Below, one piece after another: positions 42,594-51,923 of a stretch of 64,000 nucleotides of DNA (positions are counted from its first letter, which is position 1; every line of letters starts with the position of its first letter). The notes below the pieces were generated by a model. It searched no databases and was not told where the DNA came from. It worked only from the letters and a program-made list of their open reading frames with translations. The position numbers were made by a program, and so were the translations under genes. The DNA is from Cellulomonas terrae (GTDB lineage Bacteria; Actinomycetota; Actinomycetes; Actinomycetales; Cellulomonadaceae). The DNA is taken from assembly GCF_007990265.1 (NCBI RefSeq), contig NZ_BJWH01000012.1:1-64000 (forward strand). The letters run 5' to 3'.

Positions 42594-43015
42594 TCCCGTC
42601 CCGTCGTCGCGTCATGACGGGGGATCGGGCGCGGCGTGACGAGGGCTCGAGCTCGATCGAGCTCGTGCTCTACACGCCTGTGCTCATGCTGGTCATCTTC
42701 CTGACCGTGCAGTTCGCGCTGACCTGGTACGGCAACGAGGTGGCCGGAGCGGTCGCGCGGGAGACGGCGCGCGTGGTGCGGGTCGGCGGGGGCACGCCCG
42801 CCTCGGTGGCCGAGGCGCGCACGCACGCGCAGGAGTACACGGACGCGATCGGCGGGGCGTCGTTCCGTGACCTGCAGGTCCAGATCACGCAACCGGACGC
42901 CCTCACCGTGCGGGTGACCGTGTCGGGCCGGTCGCTCGAGATCGTGGACGGGTTCGCTCCGCGGGTCTCCGCGACCGTGCAGGGCCCGATCGAGTCGTTC
43001 CGGCCCGACGCATGA
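42590..43015 (+). CDS. TadE-like minor pilin
   Basis: 141 residues. After a short basic segment, DEGSSSIELVLYTPVLMLVIFLTVQFALTWYGNEVAGAVARETARVVRVGG is the TadE signature (S-S-x-E then a hydrophobic helix and an alanine-rich helix). The GTG at 42590 overlaps the pilin stop. A minor pseudopilin of the Tad pilus by family. Confidence 0.88.
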   Translation: MIPSRRRVMTGDRARRDEGSSSIELVLYTPVLMLVIFLTVQFALTWYGNEVAGAVARETARVVRVGGGTPASVAEARTHAQEYTDAIGGASFRDLQVQITQPDALTVRVTVSGRSLEIVDGFAPRVSATVQGPIESFRPDA

Positions 43016-43437
43016 GTGCGGGACGCCGTCCGGCGGAGCACGAGCGCGACCGCGGGTCGATGGCGGTCGAGATCGTCGTGCTCGTCCCGGTGCTCCTCGC
43101 CATGCTCTTCCTCATCGTGGCGTTCGGCCGCTACGTCTCCGCCGAGGGCGACGCCCAGGCGATGGCCCGCGACGCCGTGCGGGCTGCGACCCTGGAACGG
43201 GACCGCGACAGCGCGGTCGTCGCCGCGCGCACCGTCGCGGCGTCGGCGGTGCCGCCGTCCCTGACGTGCCGGCCGGCCGCGCTCCGCGGGGTGTTCGAGC
43301 AGGGTGCCACGCTGACGGTCGACGTCGACTGCACGGTGTCGTGGTCGGAGCTCGGCTTCATCGGGCTCCCCGGCACGGCACGCGTCGAGGCGTCGAGCTC
43401 GGCGCCGCTCGACGAGTACCGCCGGACGGGGGGATGA
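43012..43437 (+). CDS. TadE/TadF-like minor pilin
   Basis: 141 residues. RGSMAVEIVVLVPVLLAMLFLIVAFGRYVSAEGDAQAMARDAVRAATLERD is a TadE-type opening with glutamate in the hydrophobic entrance. Two cysteines (LTCRP and VDCTV) may form a disulfide. ATG overlaps the preceding stop (ATGA). Confidence 0.87.
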   Translation: MSAGRRPAEHERDRGSMAVEIVVLVPVLLAMLFLIVAFGRYVSAEGDAQAMARDAVRAATLERDRDSAVVAARTVAASAVPPSLTCRPAALRGVFEQGATLTVDVDCTVSWSELGFIGLPGTARVEASSSAPLDEYRRTGG

Positions 43438-43907
43438 CCGTGGGCCACCGCATCGTCGATGCTCTCCGCGCGCGGCTCGGTGACCGCGACCGCGGTTCCG
43501 CCTCCGTCTTCGTGCTCGGCATGGTCGTCGTGCTCTTCGCGCTCGCGGGTCTCGTCGCCGACGGCGGGCGGTCGCTCAACGCCCGCGTCGCGATCATGGA
43601 CGACGCCGAGCAGGCGGCGCGGTCCGGGGCCAACCAGATCGACGCCGCGTCCCTGCGCGGGGGAGGCACGGCACGCATCGACCCGGCGGCCGCCCGGGCC
43701 GAGGCGACCGCGTTCCTGTCCTCGCGCGGCTACGACTCGTCACGGATCGACGTCACGGCCGACGCCGCCACGGTGAGCGTCGTCGTGAGCGACACCGTGC
43801 CGACCTCCCTGCTGCAGCTCGTCCTCATCGACAGCTTCGAGGTCGAGGGCGCAGCCACCGCACGCGCCGCACTCGGCATCACCGGCGAGATCACAGGAGC
43901 GCCATGA
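43434..43907 (+). CDS. TadG-like pilus-associated protein
   Basis: 157 residues. DRDRGSASVFVLGMVVVLFALAGLVADGGRSLNARVAIMDDAEQAARSGANQID matches the N-terminal pilus-associated helix of TadG-type and Flp pilus-assembly proteins. The body beyond residue 80 is beta-rich. Short for TadG because the C-terminal von Willebrand-type region is absent. ATGA overlap with both neighbours. Confidence 0.82.
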   Translation: MTVGHRIVDALRARLGDRDRGSASVFVLGMVVVLFALAGLVADGGRSLNARVAIMDDAEQAARSGANQIDAASLRGGGTARIDPAAARAEATAFLSSRGYDSSRIDVTADAATVSVVVSDTVPTSLLQLVLIDSFEVEGAATARAALGITGEITGAP

Positions 43908-46753
43908 CACGCGAACCCGCCCCCCGGCCGACCGACCGCGAGATCGGTCCCGGCCGCTTCCAGCAGCCCGAGGGCACCGACGAGTCGCGCAACCGGGCGG
44001 CCTCCGTGGGCGCCGGGCTCCTGCTCCTGCTGCTCGTCGTGGGCGTCCCCCTGGCTCTCGTCGCGCTCGGCGGCGTCCCGCAGATCCCCACGTCGTTGCC
44101 CGGACGCGACGAGCTGACCGCGACGATCAGCGCCGAGCAGCTGCTCGCGGTGCTGGTGTGGATCGTGTGGCTCGCCTGGTTGCAGTTCACGGTGTGCGTC
44201 GCCGTCGAGCTGCGCTCGGCGCTCTCGGGTGTCGGACTGCCCCGACGGGTGCCGCTCGCGGGGCCCAGCCAGCGGCTCGCACGCACGCTCGTCGTGACCG
44301 TGCTGCTCATCTCCACGGCCGCGACCCAGGCGACCGCCGCGGTCGGGTCCGTCCTGCCCGAGCACACCGGCGGGTCGGCGACCAGCATCTCCGTCTCCGT
44401 CGACGGCGGGTCGGCGACGGCGTCACCGGTCGAGGCGGCCCCTGTGGCCGCCGTGGAGCAGGCCGCCGTCCAGGGCGAGACGACCTACTGGCTCGGGGAC
44501 GTGCAGCTCAGTCCCGAGGAGGGCACGGAGCTCGTCGGGCAGCGCGTGTACATCGTCCAGCCGCCCGACGGCCGCTACCACGACAACCTCTGGGACATCG
44601 CGGAGCGGTCGCTCGGTGACGGCCGGCGCTACCACGAGGTCTTCGAGCTGAACAAGCACCGCGACCAGCCCGACGGGCACGCGCTGACCCTCGAGCGCCT
44701 GATCTACCCGAACTGGCTCCTCGTCATGCCCGAGGACGCGGTCACCGTCGACCGGGTCACCGCGGTCGTCGCCGAGGTGGCCCCGCCCGTGGCGCCCCCG
44801 GTGAGCGAGGTCCCCGCCGTCCCCACGACCGACGCGGGCGTCGCCGACACCGCAACGGCGGGCACCGAGGCGGTCACCGACGTCGCCTCGGAGCAGCAGG
44901 GGACGGGGAACGCGGGGCTGATCGGTGCCGGCCTCCTGGCAGCCGGCCTCCTCGTCGCGGTCGACCAGCTCCGCCGGCGGCGCCGGACGAACGAGCCGTC
45001 CCCGGACGCGGTGGAGGTCGAGGTGGCGTTGCGGATCGGTGCCGACCCGCAACGCGCGATCCTGCTCGACCGCGGCCTGCGCCAGCTGGCCGAGAACCTG
45101 CGCGCGGCCGGCCGCGAGCTCCCGGGAGTGTTCGGCGCGGTCGTCGACGACACCGGCGTCGAGCTCCGCCTCAGCCCCCCGTCGACCACCGCGCCCGCGC
45201 CCTGGCGGGTGCTCGGCACGGGCGCCGCGTGGCGCCTCGATGCCGCGGACGTCGACCTCGACGCGCGCGGGGGCACCGCTCCCTTCCCCGGTCTGGTCTC
45301 GCTCGGGCGCGACGAGGACGGGCGCGACGTGCTCATCGACCTCGAGGCGGCGCAGGGTCCGGTCGCGATCGTCGGCGACCTCGACGTCGCCCGCGAGGTC
45401 GCGAGCGCCTGGGCGGCCGAGCTCGCGACCAACCGGTGGTCGGACGGGCTGCACGTCACCGGCGTGGACCTGCCCCCGGGCCTGGACGCCTTGCCGGGCG
45501 ACCGCTACGACACCGCGGCGTCCGCGGCGGACGTCCTGCCGCGGCTGCGCGAGCGTCGTGCCGACGTCCTCGGGTCGAGCGTGCTCACCGGCCGGCTGCG
45601 CAGCGGCGGCGCGGGTGCCTGGGTCCCGGAGTACCTCGTGCTCGGCTCCACCCCGGTCGGGAACGCCGCGCACCAGCTCGTCGAGCTGACCGCGACGAAC
45701 CAGCGCTCACCGCTCGGCGTCGTGTGCGTCGGTGCCCTGCCGGGCGCTCGCTGGCAGCTCGTCGCCGGGTCCGACGGCAGCCTCAGTGCCCGGGTGCTCG
45801 GCCTGGACGTGCGCGCCAACCGGCTCACGTCGCGGCAGGTCGCGGCGCTCGGCGAGCTGCTCACCGAGGCGCCGGAGCCGGCCCGCGCGGTCGACGAGCG
45901 TCGCGCCGCGATCGAGCACGAGGGCGCCGTCGAGCGTCCGCCCGTGGTCGCCCCCGCACGAGCCCTGGAGCCGGCCGACCTCGACGCGGCCGCCGTGCGC
46001 GTGCTCGTGCTCGGTGAGCCGCGCGTCGAGACGTCCCGGGCGATCGAGGACAGCCGCCGCGCGCTCGCGACCGAGCTCGTGGTCTACCTCGCGCTCCACC
46101 CGGAGGGCGCCCACGCGAACGTGCTGGCGGCTGCGCTGTGGCCGAAGGGCGTCACGACGGAGGTGCGGGAGAGCCTCTTCGCGCGCACCGCCGAGTGGCT
46201 CGGCACCGACGCCGACGGGCGGCCGAACCTGGTCCGCGGCGCCGACGGGCACGTGAGCCTGGGCAGCGACGTCGTCGTGGACTGGGACGTGGTGCGCTCA
46301 CTGCTCGCGCGTGCACGTCAGGCGGCGAACCCCGGTGCCGAGCGCAGCGACCTCGCTGCGGCGCTGCGGCTCGCGCGCGGTGCGGTGCTGTCCGCACGGC
46401 CCGCCGGGCGGTACTCGTGGCTGGCCCGCGTGCGGCTGGAGCGTGCCTCGCAGGCGCTCCTCGTCGACACGGTGCACCGGCTGGTCGTGCTGTGCCGGGA
46501 CGGCGACGACCCGGCGGGCGCGCAGTCGGTCGCCTGGACGGGACTGCGCCTCGCGCCCACCGAGGAGCTGCTCTGGCGAGACCTGGTCCGCGCGGCCGCC
46601 GCGCTCGGGGGCGGCGACGCGGTGCGTCCCGTCGCGCGCGACCTCGAGGCGACGCTGCGGGCGGCCGGGGCACCGACGGTCTCGCCTGCGACGCGCGCGC
46701 TGCTCGAGGAGCTCGCTCCCGGGTCCGACGACGCGGTGCTCGGCTCGGCGTGA
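43904..46753 (+). CDS. Membrane protein joining LysM to a SARP-like winged helix and BTAD domain
   Basis: 949 residues. Three hydrophobic segments lie between residues 33 and 147 (GAGLLLLLLVVGVPLALVAL; LAVLVWIVWLAWLQFTVCVA; LVVTVLLISTAATQATAAVG). A LysM-like peptidoglycan-binding region follows at about 215-280 (VQPPDGRYHDNLWDIAERSLGDGRRYHEVFELNKHRDQPDGHALTLERLIYPNWLLVMP), then a Pro/Thr-rich stretch and one more membrane helix near 336-357. The large C-terminal part is cytosolic: at about 698-800 an OmpR/SARP-type winged helix (VRVLVLGEPRVE... VVYLALHPEGAHANVLAAALWPKG) and then a BTAD helical region to the end. Last gene of the Tad operon. Confidence 0.85.
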   Translation: MTREPAPRPTDREIGPGRFQQPEGTDESRNRAASVGAGLLLLLLVVGVPLALVALGGVPQIPTSLPGRDELTATISAEQLLAVLVWIVWLAWLQFTVCVAVELRSALSGVGLPRRVPLAGPSQRLARTLVVTVLLISTAATQATAAVGSVLPEHTGGSATSISVSVDGGSATASPVEAAPVAAVEQAAVQGETTYWLGDVQLSPEEGTELVGQRVYIVQPPDGRYHDNLWDIAERSLGDGRRYHEVFELNKHRDQPDGHALTLERLIYPNWLLVMPEDAVTVDRVTAVVAEVAPPVAPPVSEVPAVPTTDAGVADTATAGTEAVTDVASEQQGTGNAGLIGAGLLAAGLLVAVDQLRRRRRTNEPSPDAVEVEVALRIGADPQRAILLDRGLRQLAENLRAAGRELPGVFGAVVDDTGVELRLSPPSTTAPAPWRVLGTGAAWRLDAADVDLDARGGTAPFPGLVSLGRDEDGRDVLIDLEAAQGPVAIVGDLDVAREVASAWAAELATNRWSDGLHVTGVDLPPGLDALPGDRYDTAASAADVLPRLRERRADVLGSSVLTGRLRSGGAGAWVPEYLVLGSTPVGNAAHQLVELTATNQRSPLGVVCVGALPGARWQLVAGSDGSLSARVLGLDVRANRLTSRQVAALGELLTEAPEPARAVDERRAAIEHEGAVERPPVVAPARALEPADLDAAAVRVLVLGEPRVETSRAIEDSRRALATELVVYLALHPEGAHANVLAAALWPKGVTTEVRESLFARTAEWLGTDADGRPNLVRGADGHVSLGSDVVVDWDVVRSLLARARQAANPGAERSDLAAALRLARGAVLSARPAGRYSWLARVRLERASQALLVDTVHRLVVLCRDGDDPAGAQSVAWTGLRLAPTEELLWRDLVRAAAALGGGDAVRPVARDLEATLRAAGAPTVSPATRALLEELAPGSDDAVLGSA

Positions 46754-46828
46754 TCCCGGTGCCGGCCGAGCGTGTCCACGTCGTGGCGGTCCCTGTGGAT
46801 CTGTCGCCCGGGCGTCGGGGCGAGCGGG

Positions 46829-46834
46829 TAGGGT
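46829..46834 (+). promoter_or_regulatory. -10 element for the WXG100 gene
   Basis: TAGGGT in the 130-nt gap after the Tad operon, about 50 nt before the GTG at 46884. Confidence 0.4.
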
Positions 46835-46883
46835 CATCGGGTCGCCACGCCGCCCCGGTGTGGCCTGAGACGAGGAGATCTTC

Positions 46884-47156
46884 GTGGCCGTTGGTGCAGA
46901 GCTCAGTACACTCCAGAGCCTCTACAAGACGTTCCAGGACAAGGCCCTCCAGGCCGCCGACATCAAGACCGCGGTCGACAGCGGACTTCAGAGCGCGGTC
47001 TGGACGGGTAAGTACTCCGACGACTTCCGCACCGCCTGGCAGGACTACCGGGCCAACCTCGACCGCCTCCAGGAGGCGCTCGACGGTGCAGCGTCCGACG
47101 TGCGCACGAACCACAACAACATCGCACAGGCGACGGGCGAGGCCGACCGCATCTGA
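46884..47156 (+). CDS. WXG100 (ESAT-6-like) secreted protein
   Basis: 90 residues forming a helical hairpin with W40-T-G42 in AVWTGKYSDDFRTAWQDY at the turn. Length and plan are typical of type VII secretion substrates that are exported as dimers. GTG with GAGGAG. Followed 78 nt later by the secretion ATPase gene, with a strong hairpin between them. Confidence 0.93.
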   Translation: MAVGAELSTLQSLYKTFQDKALQAADIKTAVDSGLQSAVWTGKYSDDFRTAWQDYRANLDRLQEALDGAASDVRTNHNNIAQATGEADRI

Positions 47157-47171
47157 GTCCGGTCGGAGCCC

Positions 47172-47196
47172 GGCCCGTCCTCTGCGAGGGCGGGCC
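47172..47196 (+). terminator. Hairpin between the WXG100 and secretion ATPase genes
   Basis: An 11-bp stem (GGCCCGTCCTC, 3-nt loop, GAGGGCGGGCC, one T-G wobble) at 47172-47196, followed by pyrimidine-rich GTCCGTCTGTCC. No strong T-tract. It could be a partial terminator giving more WXG100 than ATPase message. Confidence 0.6.
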
Positions 47197-47234
47197 GTCC
47201 GTCTGTCCGGAGACCGACGACGAGAGAGCGTGCC

Positions 47235-50200
47235 GTGCGACTGATCGTGAGCGCCACCGCCGAGCACGGCGGCGAGCTGGTCGACGTCGTGCTCGACTGC
47301 GCCCCCGGGTCGCTCGTGCGCGACGTGGCGCACGCTCTCGCGGAGCGACTCGAGACCACCCAGCAGCGCGTCGTGCCGCGCGGGTCCGGGCACCTCGGCG
47401 TCGTCGAGGTCGTCCCCGCCGCGCAGGCGGCTCCGGCGCTGTGGTGGCACGGCCGTGAGCTGGACCCGGCCGAGCCGGTCGAGAGCTCCCCGCTGCGGCA
47501 CGGCGCAGTCGTCGGTCTCGGGGTCGACCCGGGCGACAGCTGGCATGAGCCGGGCGGCTCCAGCGAGGTGCGGCTCGTCTCGGGCGTCGACGCGGGCCGC
47601 GTGCACCGGCTCGCACTGGGGCGCCACGAGATCGGCAGCGCGCCGGGCGCGTCCGTCCGCGTCGAGGGCGCCGACGTGCCCGGCGTCGCGGTCGTGCTCG
47701 AGGTCGCGCTCGACGGGTCGGTCACGGTCGAGCCGGCGGACAGCGTGGCGGGGGCCGTCCGTCCCGCGCCGGTGCGGCGCCGCCCGCTCGACGGACCGAT
47801 CGTGGTGCGTCGTGACCCTCCCGCGTCGGCGACGCCCGCGCGCGGACGCTCGCGGAACAAGTACGCCCGCAAGCTCGTGGACGCCCGGCGCGCGCTCGAG
47901 GGCATCACGGAGATCGACCCGGAGGCGGACCGCCCGCTCGTCCACGTCGACCGGGAGCCCCTGACCGAGCGGCGCACGTGGGCGCCGGGGCAGTCGCTCG
48001 TCGTCGGCGACGTCGTCCTCGAGGTCGCCGGCGTCAGCTCCCCCGACGCGTCGCTGTCGCTCAGCCCCGTCGGAGCGACGCTCGACTACAACCGTCCGCC
48101 GCGCCTCCTGCCACCGCCGCGCACCACCGACTTCCGCCTCCCGAGCGAGCCGCGCACCCCCGACAAGCAGCGGTTCCCGCTCGCAATGATGATCATGCCG
48201 CTCATCATGGGCGCGGGGATGTACTGGTTCACGCGGTCCCCGTACGCGCTCCTGATCATGGCGCTGTCGCCGGCGATGGCGGCGTCGAACTTCTTCTCCT
48301 CGCGCGGCCAGCGGCGCACCCAGCACCTCGAGGCCGTGCAGACGTTCGTGCAGCGCACCGCGCGGATCGAGCAGCAGGCGTACGACGCGCTGACGGCCGA
48401 GAGCGCCGCGCGCCGCGGTGAGCTCCCCGACCCGGGCTCGGTGCTGCTGTTCGCGACGGGTCCGCGCGCGCGGCTCTGGGAGCGACGGCGCACCGACCCC
48501 GACTGGATGCTGGCGCGCGTCGGGACGGCCGACGTCCCGAGCGAGGTGTCGCTGAACGACCCGGCGCGTGAGGACCACGAGAAGGTCCTGCACTGGACCG
48601 CGTCCGACGTCCCCGTGGCGGTCCCGCTCGCCCGGGCGGGCGTCACCGGCGTCGTCGGGGCGGGCGCCGAGCGGCGTCAGGTCGCGGCGTGGATGCTCGC
48701 CCAGGTCGTCACGGCGCACTCCCCGGCCGACGTGTCGGTCGTGCTGCTCGCCGACCAGGAGGGCGACGACGCGTGGTCCTGGGTCCGGTGGCTGCCGCAC
48801 GCCCGCCGCGACTCCGGCCCGGTCGTCGCCGTCGGCAACGACGAGGAGACCACGTCGCGCCGGATCTCCGAGCTCCTCGACCTGGTCGAGCGCCGTCGGG
48901 AGGCGGCGAGCAACGGGCCGCGGATGGGCGGCGGGGCGTTCGGCGGCGGTGGGATCCTCCCGCCCCCGGTGCTCGTGGTGCTCGACGGGGCCCGTCGGAT
49001 CCGGCTCCTGCCGGGGCTGGTGACCCTCCTGCGCGAGGGGCCGGGCGTCGGCGTGTACTTCCTGTGCATCGACGAGCAGGAGCGGCAGCTGCCCGAGGAG
49101 TGCCAGGCGGTGGTCGTGGTCGACGGCGCCGGCTCGACCGTGTCGGTGACCGGGGAGCGGCCGGTCGACGGCGTGCGCGCGGACCTGGTGCCGCGCGGTT
49201 GGTTCGAGCAGCTCGGCCGGTCGCTCGCGCCGGTGCGTGACATCAGCTCCGAGGACCTCGCCGGCACCCTGACGTCGACGTCGCGGCTGCTCGACGTGCT
49301 CGCGCTCGACCCGCCGGACGCCGGCACCATCGCGCACGGCTGGGCCCAGGGCGGCCGCACGACGAAGGCGGTGATCGGCGAGTCGACCGACGGTCCCTTC
49401 ACGGTGGACCTGCGCGCCGACGGTCCGCACGGTCTCGTCGCCGGGACCACCGGCTCGGGCAAGTCGGAGCTCCTGCAGACGCTGATCGCGTCGCTCGCCG
49501 TCGCGAACCGGCCCGACGAGATGACGTTCGTGCTCATCGACTACAAGGGCGGGGCGGCGTTCAAGGACTGCAGCAGGCTGCCGCACACGGTCGGCATGGT
49601 CACGGACCTCGACGCGCACCTGACGACGCGTGCGCTGGAGAGCCTGGCCGCGGAGCTGCGGCGCCGCGAGCACCAGCTCGCCGACGCCGGCGCCAAGGAC
49701 ATCGAGGACTACCTCGCCGGTCGTGAGCCCGGCGATCCCCCGATGCCGCGCCTCACGATCGTCATCGACGAGTTCGCGGCGCTCGTCGCCGAGCTCCCCG
49801 ACTTCGTCACCGGCCTCGTCGACATCGCCCGGCGCGGCCGCTCCCTCGGCGTGCACCTGCTGCTCGCCACGCAGCGGCCGGCGGGTGTGGTCAGCGCCGA
49901 GATCAAGTCGAACACCAACCTGCGCATCGCCCTGCGCGTCACCGACCGCAACGACAGCCAGGACGTGATCGAGTCCGGCGACGCCGCGGAGATCCCCCCG
50001 AGCCTGCCCGGCCGCGCGTACGCCCGCCTCGGGCACTCGAGCCTCGTGGCGTTCCAGTCGTCGCGCGTCGGGGGTCGTCCGCCGACGGCCGCGGGCGGCG
50101 GCGCGGTGCACGTGGAGCGGCTCACGTGGTCGGCGGTCGGACGCCCGCTGTCCGCGCCGCGCGCGCAGGCCGAGGACGACATCGACACGCCGACGGACCT

Positions 50201-51872
50201 GGCCGCGCTGGTGACGGCCGTGCGGTCGGCCGCCGAGCTCGCCGGGGTCGCGGCACCCCCGCCGCCGTGGCTGCCCGCGCTCTCCACCGAGATCACGCTC
50301 GACGACGTCCTCGCGCAGGGCGGCCCGTCGCTCGACCGGAAGCCCTTCGCGCTGCCGTACGGGATCGTCGACCTGCCCGCGCAGCAGCGTCGGGACGTCG
50401 CGGTGCACGACCTGGAGAGCGCCGGGAACCTGGCGATCGTCGGGGCCCCGCGCTCGGGCCGGTCCACCGTGCTCCGGACCTTCGCCGCCGGTGTCGCGAC
50501 GCGGCTGTCGCCGCGGGACGTGCACGTCTACGGGCTCGACTTCGGCAACAACGCGCTGCTCCCCCTCGTCGCGCTCCCGCACACCGGGGCGGTCGTCACG
50601 CGCGACCAGCCGGACCGCGTCGCGCGCCTGACCCGGCGGCTGCGCACCGAGATCTCCCGCCGCCAGCAGCTCCTCGCCGAGCAGGCGTTCGCGGACGTCA
50701 CCGAGCAGCGCGCGGGCACCGACCCGTCGCGACGTCTCCCGTACCTGCTGGTCCTGCTGGACCGGTGGGAGGGGTTCATCCAGGCGTTCGAGGACTACGA
50801 CGCGGGCGTGCTCATCGACATGTGGACGCAGATCCTCCAGGAGGGACCCGGCGCGGGCATCAAGGTCGTGGTGACGGGCGACCGCAGCCTGCTCGTCGGA
50901 CGCGTCTCGACCCTGACCGAGGACCGCGTGATGCTGCCGATGGCGGACCCGGGCGACTACGCGGCGGTCGGGATGTCCCCGCGCGAGGTCCCCGAGAAGC
51001 TGCCCGAGGGGCGCGCGTTCCGGTCGCAGGGCCGCCAGGAGCTCCAGGTCGCCCTGCTCGACCCGGACCCGTCGGGCCCCGCGCAGGTGGCGGCGCTGCA
51101 GACGATCGCGCGGTCCGCGGTCGAGCGGTACGCGGCCACCGGCGACCGCCCCGAGCCCGCCCAGGTGCCGTTCCGCGTCGACCCGCTGCCGACGCGGGTC
51201 ACGCTCGCCGAGGCGCACGCCCTCGGCGGCGCACCGCTGGGTCGCACGGCGGTCCCGGCGGGGGTGGGGGGCGACACGCTCGCGCTGTTCGGGCTGGACG
51301 CCGAGGAGCACGGCCCCGGGGTGCTCGCGGTGGGTCCGCGACGCTCGGGCCGCAGCACGGTGCTGCTCACGATGGGCACGTCGGCGCTGGAGCGTGGCTG
51401 GGCCGTGGGCCTCGTGACGCCGCGCCGCAGCCCGCTGCGTGACCTCGCGGAGCGGCCGGGGGTCGTCGGGACGCTCACGATGGAGTCGACGCGCGAGGAG
51501 ATCACCGCGTTCATGGAGTCGCTGGTGCCGTCGGACGACGTGCCGACGCTCCTGCTGGTCGACGACCTCGAGCTCGTCGGCACCGACGGGCCGCTCGCGG
51601 ACGCGATCGTCGCGCACCTCGGCGCCCTGCGGGACCGCCCGGGTCTCATCGTCGGCGCGGGCACGACCGACGAGCTGACGAGCGCCTACCGCGGGCCGGC
51701 CGCGACGATCAAGAAGTCCCGCAGCGGTCTGCTGCTGTCGCCCGCGACGCCCAACGACGGGGACCTCCTGGGCGTGCGGCTCCCCCGCTCGGCGCTGGGC
51801 GGCGCGAACCCCGGACGGGGGCTCCTGGTCACGGGTGGGGCGTGGCAGCTGGTGCAGGTCCCGGTGCCCTGA
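47235..51872 (+). CDS. Type VII secretion FtsK/SpoIIIE ATPase (EssC/EccC type)
   Basis: 1545 residues. The N-terminal 310 residues look like FHA-type beta-rich domains (VDAGRVHRLALGRHEIGSAPGASVRV), as in Firmicutes EssC. A membrane pair lies near 315-355 (LAMMIMPLIMGAGMYWF, YALLIMALSPAMAASNF). Three FtsK-type ATPase domains follow. The first has an intact Walker A GTTGSGKSE (Lys743) and Walker B LTIVIDEFAALV. The second (GAPRSGRST, Arg1076) and third (GPRRSGRST, Arg1373) have arginine in place of the Walker lysine. It drives export of WXG100-type substrates. GTG start. Other T7SS membrane genes are absent from the window. Confidence 0.93.
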   Translation: MRLIVSATAEHGGELVDVVLDCAPGSLVRDVAHALAERLETTQQRVVPRGSGHLGVVEVVPAAQAAPALWWHGRELDPAEPVESSPLRHGAVVGLGVDPGDSWHEPGGSSEVRLVSGVDAGRVHRLALGRHEIGSAPGASVRVEGADVPGVAVVLEVALDGSVTVEPADSVAGAVRPAPVRRRPLDGPIVVRRDPPASATPARGRSRNKYARKLVDARRALEGITEIDPEADRPLVHVDREPLTERRTWAPGQSLVVGDVVLEVAGVSSPDASLSLSPVGATLDYNRPPRLLPPPRTTDFRLPSEPRTPDKQRFPLAMMIMPLIMGAGMYWFTRSPYALLIMALSPAMAASNFFSSRGQRRTQHLEAVQTFVQRTARIEQQAYDALTAESAARRGELPDPGSVLLFATGPRARLWERRRTDPDWMLARVGTADVPSEVSLNDPAREDHEKVLHWTASDVPVAVPLARAGVTGVVGAGAERRQVAAWMLAQVVTAHSPADVSVVLLADQEGDDAWSWVRWLPHARRDSGPVVAVGNDEETTSRRISELLDLVERRREAASNGPRMGGGAFGGGGILPPPVLVVLDGARRIRLLPGLVTLLREGPGVGVYFLCIDEQERQLPEECQAVVVVDGAGSTVSVTGERPVDGVRADLVPRGWFEQLGRSLAPVRDISSEDLAGTLTSTSRLLDVLALDPPDAGTIAHGWAQGGRTTKAVIGESTDGPFTVDLRADGPHGLVAGTTGSGKSELLQTLIASLAVANRPDEMTFVLIDYKGGAAFKDCSRLPHTVGMVTDLDAHLTTRALESLAAELRRREHQLADAGAKDIEDYLAGREPGDPPMPRLTIVIDEFAALVAELPDFVTGLVDIARRGRSLGVHLLLATQRPAGVVSAEIKSNTNLRIALRVTDRNDSQDVIESGDAAEIPPSLPGRAYARLGHSSLVAFQSSRVGGRPPTAAGGGAVHVERLTWSAVGRPLSAPRAQAEDDIDTPTDLAALVTAVRSAAELAGVAAPPPPWLPALSTEITLDDVLAQGGPSLDRKPFALPYGIVDLPAQQRRDVAVHDLESAGNLAIVGAPRSGRSTVLRTFAAGVATRLSPRDVHVYGLDFGNNALLPLVALPHTGAVVTRDQPDRVARLTRRLRTEISRRQQLLAEQAFADVTEQRAGTDPSRRLPYLLVLLDRWEGFIQAFEDYDAGVLIDMWTQILQEGPGAGIKVVVTGDRSLLVGRVSTLTEDRVMLPMADPGDYAAVGMSPREVPEKLPEGRAFRSQGRQELQVALLDPDPSGPAQVAALQTIARSAVERYAATGDRPEPAQVPFRVDPLPTRVTLAEAHALGGAPLGRTAVPAGVGGDTLALFGLDAEEHGPGVLAVGPRRSGRSTVLLTMGTSALERGWAVGLVTPRRSPLRDLAERPGVVGTLTMESTREEITAFMESLVPSDDVPTLLLVDDLELVGTDGPLADAIVAHLGALRDRPGLIVGAGTTDELTSAYRGPAATIKKSRSGLLLSPATPNDGDLLGVRLPRSALGGANPGRGLLVTGGAWQLVQVPVP

Positions 51873-51923
51873 CGAGGCCCGGCTGGCATCATGTGGGTTC
51901 GGCAACGTCGAAGGGGGTCCTCG

